NCBI GenBank assembly: GCA_021810205.1
Contig: JAJZJC010000024.1
Location: forward strand, 1 to 41,355
Direction of reading: 5' to 3'
Length of the DNA: 41,355 nt
Origin: Actinomycetes bacterium
GTDB lineage: Bacteria > Actinomycetota > Acidimicrobiia > Acidimicrobiales > RAAP-2
Shown here one piece after another: positions 1-6,844 of this stretch (its first letter is position 1; every line of letters begins with the position of its first letter). Under the pieces are notes generated by a model, which worked only from the letters and a program-made list of their open reading frames with translations, searched no databases and had not been told where the DNA came from. The translations under genes were made by a program, and so were the position numbers.

Positions 1-105
1 TGGGGAGGGCACTTCTGGTCACGGTCCTACTTCGTCGGGACCTGTGGTGGTGCCCCGCTCTCGGTGCTCGCCGACTACATCAACTCGCAGAAGACGCCGT
101 CTTGA
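1..105 (+). CDS. tnpA: IS200/IS605-family transposase TnpA, C-terminal fragment (5' part outside window)
   Basis: An open frame from base 1 to TGA at 103-105 encodes 34 residues. They include FWSRSYFVGTCGGAPLSVL followed by ADYINSQ. This matches the conserved end of Y1-type (HUH) TnpA transposases of the IS200/IS605 family, which end in a W-S-x-S-Y-F-V-x-x-x-G-G-A-P block and a helix with Y-I-x-x-Q. TnpA cuts and joins single-stranded DNA at hairpins near the ends of the element. The catalytic HUH and tyrosine residues lie upstream and cannot be seen. A right-end hairpin follows 22 bp after the stop, which supports an intact 3' end. No tnpB is visible downstream, so the element is tnpA-only or carries tnpB upstream. 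Confidence 0.85.
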   Translation, partial: WGGHFWSRSYFVGTCGGAPLSVLADYINSQKTPS

Positions 106-902
106 CGTTGTGGCGGCGCCGCTTCATCTCCCGCCTGAAGGCGGGAGCACTGCGGCGCGTCGTGGTAGAGACCGACACCGAAGGCGATCCCCGCAATGGG
201 CTCGATGGCGGTCGAGGCGGGCAGTGACGCAGAGAGCGGGGCCTCTTCGAACGCGCTCTGCGACAGCAGCATGGCGATGACCGCGACGGTGAGCAGCGCG
301 TAGGCGGGCCAGGTGGAGAGCATCGCGAGCACGCCGTGTCCGAGCTCGCTCATGGTCCGCTGCGTGAGGGCGTCCTGCATGCCGTAGAGGAACCCGGCCG
401 CGCTCGCGAGGAACGTCGCCTGGCGGTAGGGGTCCTGGCGCCGCGAGATCGAGACGAGCGTGCTCGCCAGGGCGCCCACCACGGCGCCGGCCATCACCCA
501 GTGGGTCCACGGGACATAGGCGCCGTGCCCCCCGTGGGGGTCGCCCGCGGCGACGAACGTCGCCAGCCCACCGACGAGCAGGAACCCACCGGCCCACTCG
601 CGCACGCCGAGTCGCCTACGGCTCCAGATGGCCGCGAGGGGCAACGCGAACAGCAGGTTCGTGGCGATGACGGGCTCGACGAGCGCCAGGTTCCCCGTCT
701 TCAGCGCGGCAGCACCGAGCACCTGCCCGACGGCCATGACGGCGACGCCGCCGAGCCAGACGGGGCGCTGCACGAGCTTGACGAGGAGGAGGAAGGAGAG
801 CCGCTCTTCGGGTGGCTCCTGCGCAGCCACCCGCTGCTGGACCACGAACCCGACCGCGAGGAACAGCGCAGCGCCGAGCGCGAGCGCGATCGTCACCTCC
901 AC
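75..902 (-). CDS. DMT/EamA-like membrane transporter, C-terminus replaced by IS sequence
   Basis: The ORF encodes 275 residues, mostly hydrophobic, with about eight clear membrane helices and DMT-superfamily features (paired repeats, a conserved SLPASTAIEPIAGIAFGVG segment late in the protein). The start is GTG at 902. The native sequence appears to end near GVGLYHD (about base 160). The remaining 25 or so residues are polar and are encoded by the antisense of the IS right end and tnpA, so the last helix or helices are missing. The gene is probably inactivated or altered by the insertion. The substrate is unknown. Confidence 0.7.
   Translation of the reverse strand: MEVTIALALGAALFLAVGFVVQQRVAAQEPPEERLSFLLLVKLVQRPVWLGGVAVMAVGQVLGAAALKTGNLALVEPVIATNLLFALPLAAIWSRRRLGVREWAGGFLLVGGLATFVAAGDPHGGHGAYVPWTHWVMAGAVVGALASTLVSISRRQDPYRQATFLASAAGFLYGMQDALTQRTMSELGHGVLAMLSTWPAYALLTVAVIAMLLSQSAFEEAPLSASLPASTAIEPIAGIAFGVGLYHDAPQCSRLQAGDEAAPPQRQDGVFCELM
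106..160 (+). mobile_element. Right end of IS200/IS605 element with palindromic hairpin
   Basis: A perfect hairpin, CTCCCGCC-TGAA-GGCGGGAG, lies at 128-147 just after tnpA. Such subterminal hairpins are what TnpA recognises. The end of the element is placed at about 150-160, because transporter-like coding sequence on the minus strand is lost there. IS200/IS605 elements make no target duplication, so the exact junction cannot be read from this sequence alone. Confidence 0.65.
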
Positions 903-924
903 CGCACTACTGCTACCCGTTCCC

Positions 925-960
925 TGCCGGGCCCACGCTTGCGGACCGGCGGGCCCGGCA
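925..960. terminator. GC-rich inverted repeat between transporter and ThDP-enzyme genes
   Basis: TGCCGGGCCC (925-934) and GGGCCCGGCA (951-960) form a perfect 10-bp stem with a 16-nt loop. It lies 15 bp past the stop of the minus-strand ThDP enzyme gene and before the transporter start. No T-run follows, so it is a candidate intrinsic-like terminator only. Confidence 0.45.
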
Positions 961-974
961 ACGGTTCGGGCGAG

Positions 975-2792
975 CTAGTGCCGCTCGACGTGGACGTCGA
1001 CGACTGCGGCCTGGCCGGCGGCGACGGCAGCGAAGGCGTCGGCGAGCGCGCGGCGCAGTCCCTCCTCGTCGTCGACCGTGCGCCCGAGCGCGCCGCACGC
1101 CTGCGCGACGGCGGCAAAGTCGGGGGGGCGACTGAACCTCGTGCCGATCGCCTCCCCAGCTGCCGAGCTGGGGCCCTCGGGGAAGAGCGAGAACACGGGG
1201 AGCCGGCTCGCTCGGTACCCGTCGTTGTTCAAGATGACGGTGACGAACGGAGCTGCCGCCTCGGCGGCAAGGCAGAGAGCGGCGGTGGGCACGCCGAACA
1301 TGAAGGACCCGTCGCCCACGACGACGACCACGCGGCGCGTCGGCTGTGCCATGCGCAAGCCGACCGCCGCGCCGAGGGACCACCCGAGCCCGGGGCCACC
1401 TGCCGAGGTGAGCGTGCCCGCGCGCGAGCGCGGCAGGTGGGCGGCGACGACGCCCGCGTTCGTGACTGCCTCTTCGACAACGACGTCCGCCTCCTCGACC
1501 AATTCCGAGAGCACCTGCAGGACATCGGCGGTCCGCAGCCTCCCCTCGTCGTCCGAGCCCTTTGAGGCCGCGTGGCCCCTCGTCGGCTGCGGCGAGCTGT
1601 TCGCCCCCGCAGCTGCCTTCTCGGCAGCCAGGCGCCGGCGACGCTCCTCGCGATCGGCACCGTCGCCTGGCGCACGTGCCTCGAGGGCGTCGGCGAGCTG
1701 GGCGAGGGCGACAGCACCGTCCGCCGTCGCCGCCACGTCGAGCGGGTACGTCCACAGCGGCATGGACGGGTGGAGCGGATCGGGGTCGATGTGGACCACG
1801 CGCGCGTCGGGCGCGAGGTGCGCCTGACGCGGGATCCACGGCACATCGGCCTCGACGACGAGCAAGAGGTCCGCGCGCTCGACCAGGGCTGTCGCCTCCT
1901 CGGGGCGAAGGCGGGCGAGCGGATGGTCGTTCGCGATGTTGACCGCCTCGGGGCGACCGACGACCGGGACCGCCGCCACCTCAGCAAAGCGCGTGACGGC
2001 CGCCATCCCGTCGGGACGCCGGCCGACGCGCGTCGTGACGAGGACGGGCCGCTCGGCGCTGGCGATCATGTCGGCGATCTGCCCGAGCGCAGCGGGCGAC
2101 AGCGCCGGAGGATGTGGCTGCGCCCAGCCGGCGAGGCGGCGACGGCTGGGCGCAGCCGCCGGCTGCATCAGCACGTCCCGGGAGATCGTCAAGTAGGCCA
2201 TGCCGGGGATGCCTCCTCCGGCCACCTGGACTGCGCGCCCGATGACGCGGGGCGCATCCTCGGCCCGGATCAGCTCCGCGGTCCACTTGGCGTACGCGCG
2301 GACGATGCCCGCCTGGTCGGGTACGTCCTGCACCCAGTGGATGGCTTGGTCGCGGCCACCGGGATCGTCCGCGTCCTCCCCGTAGGGCGTCTTGCCGGCC
2401 AGCACGATCACCCCTGCCCGGTCGCGCAGCACGTCGTGGACCATCGCGCCCAGGTTCTGGGTACCGGCGTCGACGTGCACCCAGACCGCCTGTGGCCGGC
2501 CGGTCGCTTGCCAGTACCCATGCGCCGCAGCCAGGCCAGTCGCTTCGAAGGAGCAGGTGACGAGGCGGGGGTACGGCACGCCACGCTCCGCGAGGGTGGC
2601 TGCTGCCTCCTGAACGGGCGCCGAGTCCGTCCCGGGGTGCAAGAAGAGCACGTCGACGCCGTGTGCGCCGAGCAAGTACAAGATGTCTTCCGCGCACGTG
2701 CGGATGTCGGCGGACGAGGACGTCCTGGGCCGATGTGCATCGGCCGCGCCCCGAGCGTCGACGCCTGGGACTGCGGAGGGGGTGGAGGTCAT
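975..2792 (-). CDS. Thiamine-diphosphate-dependent enzyme (acetolactate synthase/benzoylformate decarboxylase-like)
   Basis: A 605-residue protein with the three-domain ThDP fold. In the N-terminal Pyr domain, SFEATGLAAAHGYWQATGR carries the Glu that activates ThDP (E83). The C-terminal PP domain has the metal/ThDP motif GDGSFMFG (about 493) ending in NND (522-524). ATG 2792 was chosen because AAAGGCGAG precedes it at good spacing; an in-frame start 33 bp upstream lacks this. It belongs to the family of acetolactate synthase and 2-oxoacid decarboxylases, but the residues seen do not fix the substrate. It is followed upstream by an amidohydrolase and a CocE hydrolase on the same strand, which suggests a catabolic operon. 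ThDP dependence is sure; the reaction is not. Confidence 0.85.
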   Translation of the reverse strand: MTSTPSAVPGVDARGAADAHRPRTSSSADIRTCAEDILYLLGAHGVDVLFLHPGTDSAPVQEAAATLAERGVPYPRLVTCSFEATGLAAAHGYWQATGRPQAVWVHVDAGTQNLGAMVHDVLRDRAGVIVLAGKTPYGEDADDPGGRDQAIHWVQDVPDQAGIVRAYAKWTAELIRAEDAPRVIGRAVQVAGGGIPGMAYLTISRDVLMQPAAAPSRRRLAGWAQPHPPALSPAALGQIADMIASAERPVLVTTRVGRRPDGMAAVTRFAEVAAVPVVGRPEAVNIANDHPLARLRPEEATALVERADLLLVVEADVPWIPRQAHLAPDARVVHIDPDPLHPSMPLWTYPLDVAATADGAVALAQLADALEARAPGDGADREERRRRLAAEKAAAGANSSPQPTRGHAASKGSDDEGRLRTADVLQVLSELVEEADVVVEEAVTNAGVVAAHLPRSRAGTLTSAGGPGLGWSLGAAVGLRMAQPTRRVVVVVGDGSFMFGVPTAALCLAAEAAAPFVTVILNNDGYRASRLPVFSLFPEGPSSAAGEAIGTRFSRPPDFAAVAQACGALGRTVDDEEGLRRALADAFAAVAAGQAAVVDVHVERH

Positions 2793-2917
2793 CGGTTGCT
2801 CGCCTTTCTGGGTGCGGGTCCCCAAGTGTTACCTGACGCCACCTCGCCAGGCGAAAGCGCGAGCGCACCGGTCGCCTCCGGCATCTACGGGTGCCCCGGG
2901 CGTCGTCTGTGACCGGC

Positions 2918-4003
2918 TCAGTCCCGCTCGAGCCCGAAGACCTCCTCCGCGTTGGTCTGGAAGAACGCCTTGAGCTCGGCCGGGCCGAGCGCCATGGCGT
3001 CCTGGGCGCGCACCTCTGCGGGCACGCACTCGTAGGGGTAGTCCATGGCGTAGAGGACGCGATCGGCGCCGAGCACCTGGCGGCAGAACTGGATCACCGG
3101 CTCCCATGCCATGCCGCTCGTCGTGTACCACACGTTCTCTTTCAAGTAGTCGCTCACCTGGCGCTCGAGCGGCTTCATGCACGCGTAGCGCCCGGCGCGC
3201 ACCGTCGCCCGGTGCATGTAGTCGAGCCGGTACAGCCAGTACGGCAGCGCCTCGCCCAAGTGCCCGACGACGAGCTTCAGGCGCTCGAAGCGGTCGAAGG
3301 CCCCGGAGGTGATGATGCGCAGGAGGTGCATGCCCGTCTCGACGCCGAAGCCGTAGATCGCGCCGTCGAGGCCGGCCTCCAAGAGCGGTCCGATCATGGC
3401 GCGCGGCGGGGTGTTGGGGTGCAGGTAGATCGGCATGTCGAGCGCCTCGGCCGCTTCGAGGATCGGCCAGAACTTCTCGTCGGAGAAGTACTCGCCGTTG
3501 GTGTGGGAGTTCAAGATGACCCCGCACAAGCCGAGCTCCTCGCGCGCTCGCCGGATCTCTTCGGCCGCGCCGCCAGGATCCTGTGGCGCGATCGCGGCCA
3601 GCCCGCTGTAGCGGTCCGGGTGCGCCCGGCACGCCTCGGCCAGCTGGTCGTTCGCCAAGGTGGCGACCGCCGCGGCCGTCGCGGCGTCCGAAAAGATCTG
3701 GGTGCCCGGCGAGGTGAGCGAGATGACCTGTCGGTCGATGCCGGTCGCGTCCATGTCGGCGAGCCGGAGCGCGCCCAGGTCCCCGAGGCGCTCGGCGACG
3801 TACCTGGGCCGCTCGGCCGTGCTGCGCAGGTAGAAGCCGACGAGGCTCTCGAACCCCGGGTCCAGGTCCCCGCCCGCCGCGATCAGCTCCCGCCACATCC
3901 GCGCGAGCTCGGGCGGGCAGAAAGCCTCCTCGGTGGCGATGCGCAGGTAGCCGAGGCTCGGGTCCTCTGCTCCTCGGGCGATCGGCGCGTCGTGTGCGGT
4001 CAT
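2918..4003 (-). CDS. Amidohydrolase-2 family protein (LigW/gamma-resorcylate decarboxylase-like)
   Basis: A 361-residue TIM-barrel protein of the amidohydrolase-2 family. The N-terminus has RIATEEAFCPPEL, the form typical of the non-hydrolytic aromatic decarboxylases (5-carboxyvanillate and gamma-resorcylate decarboxylase), where a Glu (E25 or E26) replaces the HxH metal motif. Further likely metal or catalytic residues are H195 (IYLHPNTPP), H248 (VVGHLGE) and D321 (YAMDYPYE). ATG 4003 has GGAGG 6 nt upstream; a start 12 bp earlier is less likely. Family knowledge suggests metal-dependent removal of a carboxyl group from an aromatic acid, but related proteins include hydrolases, so the substrate is open. 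The neighbours are a ThDP enzyme and a CocE hydrolase on the same strand. Confidence 0.8.
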   Translation of the reverse strand: MTAHDAPIARGAEDPSLGYLRIATEEAFCPPELARMWRELIAAGGDLDPGFESLVGFYLRSTAERPRYVAERLGDLGALRLADMDATGIDRQVISLTSPGTQIFSDAATAAAVATLANDQLAEACRAHPDRYSGLAAIAPQDPGGAAEEIRRAREELGLCGVILNSHTNGEYFSDEKFWPILEAAEALDMPIYLHPNTPPRAMIGPLLEAGLDGAIYGFGVETGMHLLRIITSGAFDRFERLKLVVGHLGEALPYWLYRLDYMHRATVRAGRYACMKPLERQVSDYLKENVWYTTSGMAWEPVIQFCRQVLGADRVLYAMDYPYECVPAEVRAQDAMALGPAELKAFFQTNAEEVFGLERD

Positions 4004-4043
4004 GGGTACCTCCAATGGTCGGTCGGATTCGATGCCCGTGCCC

Positions 4044-5777
4044 TCACGACACGGTGCGCAGGCGTGGGATCACGAGAGTGGCGTCGTGTGCGCCACCGGT
4101 GTGGATGCGGTGGATGCCGACGTTCACGGTGTCGGCGTGCACGGGGTGGGTCAACGGACGCGGGTGCCGGTAGACGTCGGTGCCCTGGACGACGAGACGG
4201 AGGGTCTCACGAGCATCGACGCGCGTGCCCGAGGGAAGGATCTCGATGTCGACGGGCACGATCGTGCCAGGGGCGACCTTTTCCTCCCTGTGGTGGGTCA
4301 GCACCGGCTGGATGTCCGTGGAGCGCTCGGCATCGAGCGCCCGGTGCGACACGCGGAGCCACCCGAGGGCGACGGGCCCGTCCTCGAAGACGGCGTAGTA
4401 GTTGAAGCCGACGGGGTCGCCGTAGCGGTCCAGCTTCTCCAGGGCGACGAACAGGTCCATGTCGTCCGCATCCGGCGTGGACACCCACAGGCGGAGGCGG
4501 GCGCCGCCCACGAGCTCGACGGCCTCGTCCAGCTGCCAGTCGAAGGTGGCGCGTCCGCGTGCACGCCCCAGCTGCTCGGCGTCGTAGTCGACGGTCGACG
4601 GCTGCGACGGCGCCTCGACGAGCAGGCGCCCTGACTCCGCGTCGAGATGGCGGACGACGAGCTCGGTGTCGGGCAGCGGCCAGCCGGTCGTCTCCTTGGA
4701 GACCGCTCGGCGATGGTCGACGCGCACGTCGAAGCGGACCGTCGGCCAGCTCGGGACGTCGTTGTCGATGCCCTTCAAGAAGTGGTCGAAGAAGGCCAGC
4801 TGCCGAGCGAGGCCCTGCGCGGAGTAGTAGTAGCCCCACTTCTTGCCGCCGTGCACCTCGAGCCACTTGTGCGTCGACGCGATCCGCTTGAAGCCTTCGA
4901 GAGTGCCACGGGTGTGCAGACCCTGGTCGGAGTAGCTCGCGACGACGTATGCCGGGACCGTGATGCGCTCGAGCACGGGGGCCTTCGACTCCCAGAAGGC
5001 GTCGAGGCAGGGGTGCTCGGTCGTCTCGGCCAGAAGGTCCTCGGTGCGCTGGAGGCCGTAGGCCCAGCGCCGCGCGATGTAGGGCCAGAACGAGGTCTCG
5101 GGGATGCCCCCATGGCGGACGACCTCACGGTAGGTGTCACTCCACCCCTCCCACGGGTTGATGGCGGCGAGGTGCGGCGGGTTCGTGGCCGCGATGTTCC
5201 ACTGGGAGGTCGTGAGGTACGAGACCCCGGAGAGGCCGACCTTGCCGGTGCTCCACGGCTGGGTGCCGGCCCATTCGACGTAGTCGTAGCCGAAGGCCGC
5301 CTCCTCGGGAGAGACGAAGGTCGCGTCGCCGTCGCTGTACCAAGTGCCAGGCGGATCGACGGTGACGACGGCGTAGCCGTGCCCGACCCAGAAGACAGGG
5401 TCGGGCGACTCGAACGCGGTGTGGGCGGACAGCTGGCCCGGCGCGACGCCACCGTCGGGGTAGAGCGTCGTGACCGGGAGGTCGGCGTGCTTGCCGTAGG
5501 GGCCCCAGGTGAGCAGCGGGGGAACCGGGCGATCGTCGGCCGGGCGGTAGACGTCGGCGTGGACGACGATGTCGTCGCGCAAGGAGACGGCCACGTCACG
5601 CTCGACGAGCATGCCCTCGATGACCTCGCGCCGGTAGACCGGGGGCGTGGCACCGCGTGCCTCGGGCGGCCCGGTCGGCGGCGCGAAGCGATAGGTGAAC
5701 GCCTCCTCGGTGGCGACACGGCGCGGCGGAGCCGCTGCGCCATCCAGGCGAGCGTCGTGGGATGTGGCGCTCGTCAT
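4044..5777 (-). CDS. CocE/NonD family hydrolase (S15 X-Pro dipeptidyl-peptidase type)
   Basis: A 577-residue alpha/beta hydrolase with a C-terminal jelly-roll domain typical of CocE/NonD proteins. The probable nucleophile is S186 in GLSGVSYLTTSQW. The N-terminal catalytic domain begins near LRDDIVVHADVYRP, and the C-terminal beta domain near residue 360. Such enzymes cleave esters or amides of varied substrates. Start ATG 5777 is preceded closely by AAAGGGGG. Residues 21-27 read VATEEAF, a motif that belongs to the start of the neighbouring amidohydrolase and not to CocE proteins; see findings. It is divergent from an IclR regulator that may control the group. Confidence 0.85.
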   Translation of the reverse strand: MTSATSHDARLDGAAAPPRRVATEEAFTYRFAPPTGPPEARGATPPVYRREVIEGMLVERDVAVSLRDDIVVHADVYRPADDRPVPPLLTWGPYGKHADLPVTTLYPDGGVAPGQLSAHTAFESPDPVFWVGHGYAVVTVDPPGTWYSDGDATFVSPEEAAFGYDYVEWAGTQPWSTGKVGLSGVSYLTTSQWNIAATNPPHLAAINPWEGWSDTYREVVRHGGIPETSFWPYIARRWAYGLQRTEDLLAETTEHPCLDAFWESKAPVLERITVPAYVVASYSDQGLHTRGTLEGFKRIASTHKWLEVHGGKKWGYYYSAQGLARQLAFFDHFLKGIDNDVPSWPTVRFDVRVDHRRAVSKETTGWPLPDTELVVRHLDAESGRLLVEAPSQPSTVDYDAEQLGRARGRATFDWQLDEAVELVGGARLRLWVSTPDADDMDLFVALEKLDRYGDPVGFNYYAVFEDGPVALGWLRVSHRALDAERSTDIQPVLTHHREEKVAPGTIVPVDIEILPSGTRVDARETLRLVVQGTDVYRHPRPLTHPVHADTVNVGIHRIHTGGAHDATLVIPRLRTVS

Positions 5778-5890
5778 CGCCCCCTTTCGTCGTCGTGCAG
5801 GACCGACCCGCCCGGATGCCCCCATCTCCCGGGCACCCGCGCGCACTCGACCTTCGCACCGCTATTGCGGTCAGCGCAAGGATCGGCCGG

Positions 5891-5896
5891 TAGCTT
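5891..5896 (+). promoter_or_regulatory. Leaderless -10 box of iclR-type gene
   Basis: TAGCTT fits TAnnnT and lies 6 nt before the GTG start at 5903, the spacing expected if transcription starts at the start codon. No Shine-Dalgarno sequence is present. Confidence 0.5.
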
Positions 5897-5902
5897 TCTT
5901 GT

Positions 5903-6844
5903 GTGAAGAAACAGACGGGACGCGCCGGCACGCCGGCTGGACGCGCCGGCATGCCGGCTGGACGCTTCGGCGAGAGCTCGCGAGGGGTGGGGCCCGAGCG
6001 TGTCCCGGCCTACGTGGTGCAGTCCGCGGACAACGCGCTCGCGCTGTTGCGCGCGCTCGTCGAGCGCGGCTCGCTTCGCGTCACCGAGGCCGCGGAGCTC
6101 CTCGGCGTCGTTCCGTCGACCGCCCATCGACTGCTCGGAACGCTGTGCTACCGGGGCTTCGCGGTGCACGAACGACAGGGCGGCGCCTACCGCCCCGGAC
6201 CGTCGGTCCTTGCGATCGCTTCCGCGGGCAACGAGCCCGCCGGCCTTCGCACGAGGTGCCGGCCGGTGCTCGAACGCCTACGCGAGCGCACGCGCGAGAC
6301 GGTCAGCTTGCTCGTTCTCGAGGGTGCAGAGGTCCACTTCGTCGACTCGATCGACGGTCCGCAGAGCCTTCGAGTGGCATCGCGCCTCGGTGTCAGCCTG
6401 CCTGCCCACTGCACCTCGGGAGGCAAGGCCATGCTCGCGCTCCTGCGCCGGGACGAGCTCTTGGCGCGCTACCCGTCGAACCGGCTCGTCGGGCGCTCGG
6501 CCCGCTCGATCCGGTCCCGCAAGCAGCTCGAAATCGAGCTCGCCGAGATCCGTGTGCGCGGGTACGCCACGAACTTCGAAGAGGGCGACACCGGCATCGG
6601 GGGTGTCGGAGTCGCCGTCGCCGGCATCGGGGGCCTGCCGCTCGCTGCCCTCGCGCTGGCCGCGCCGATCAGCCGGCTGGGCACCCCCGAGGCTGCCGAC
6701 CACATCGTGGCGCCGGTGAGGGCCGCGGCCGACGAGCTGCGCACTGCGCTCGCCGTCCGTCTCGACACGACGGCACCGGCGCGCCCTCCGACCGCGCCCT
6801 CCGACCGCGCCCTGAGGCCAGCAGGCTCGGGCTCAGTCCGCTGA
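5903..6844 (+). CDS. IclR-family transcriptional regulator
   Basis: A 313-residue protein. A winged helix-turn-helix lies at about 37-95 (VQSADNALALLRALVERG, then PSTAHRLLGTL), and the IclR effector domain at about 110-285 (LPAHCTSGGKAMLA; GYATNFEEGDTGIGGVGV). It likely senses a small acid and controls the divergent ThDP/amidohydrolase/CocE genes. GTG 5903 was chosen because of the leaderless -10 box. Residues 7-22 are an in-frame repeat, GRAGTPA GRAGMPA, made by a 21-bp tandem duplication that also contains a 14-bp palindrome. A start at ATG 5951 inside the repeat is possible. The 3' end overlaps the convergent GGDEF-EAL gene by 12 bp. Confidence 0.9.
   Translation: MKKQTGRAGTPAGRAGMPAGRFGESSRGVGPERVPAYVVQSADNALALLRALVERGSLRVTEAAELLGVVPSTAHRLLGTLCYRGFAVHERQGGAYRPGPSVLAIASAGNEPAGLRTRCRPVLERLRERTRETVSLLVLEGAEVHFVDSIDGPQSLRVASRLGVSLPAHCTSGGKAMLALLRRDELLARYPSNRLVGRSARSIRSRKQLEIELAEIRVRGYATNFEEGDTGIGGVGVAVAGIGGLPLAALALAAPISRLGTPEAADHIVAPVRAAADELRTALAVRLDTTAPARPPTAPSDRALRPAGSGSVR
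5918..5965 (+). repeat. 21-bp tandem repeat with GCCGGCATGCCGGC palindrome at start of iclR gene
   Basis: Two full copies (5918-5938, 5939-5959) and a partial third. Each has a dyad: GCCGGCACGCCGGC (5924-5937, one mismatch pair) and GCCGGCATGCCGGC (5945-5958, perfect). The unit is a multiple of 3 and keeps the frame. Two operator-like dyads 21 bp (two helical turns) apart would suit an autoregulated IclR dimer or tetramer; this is an inference. Confidence 0.6.

Noticed and set aside
336-1565. Long plus-strand frame antisense to the transporter and ThDP genes
   Set aside because: The translation is low-complexity, rich in Arg/Gly/Glu, with no family features; it is typical of antisense frames in high-GC DNA. 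The same holds for other long antisense frames, such as 1572-2912, 2891-4405, 4647-5906, 7037-8545 and 24550-26562.
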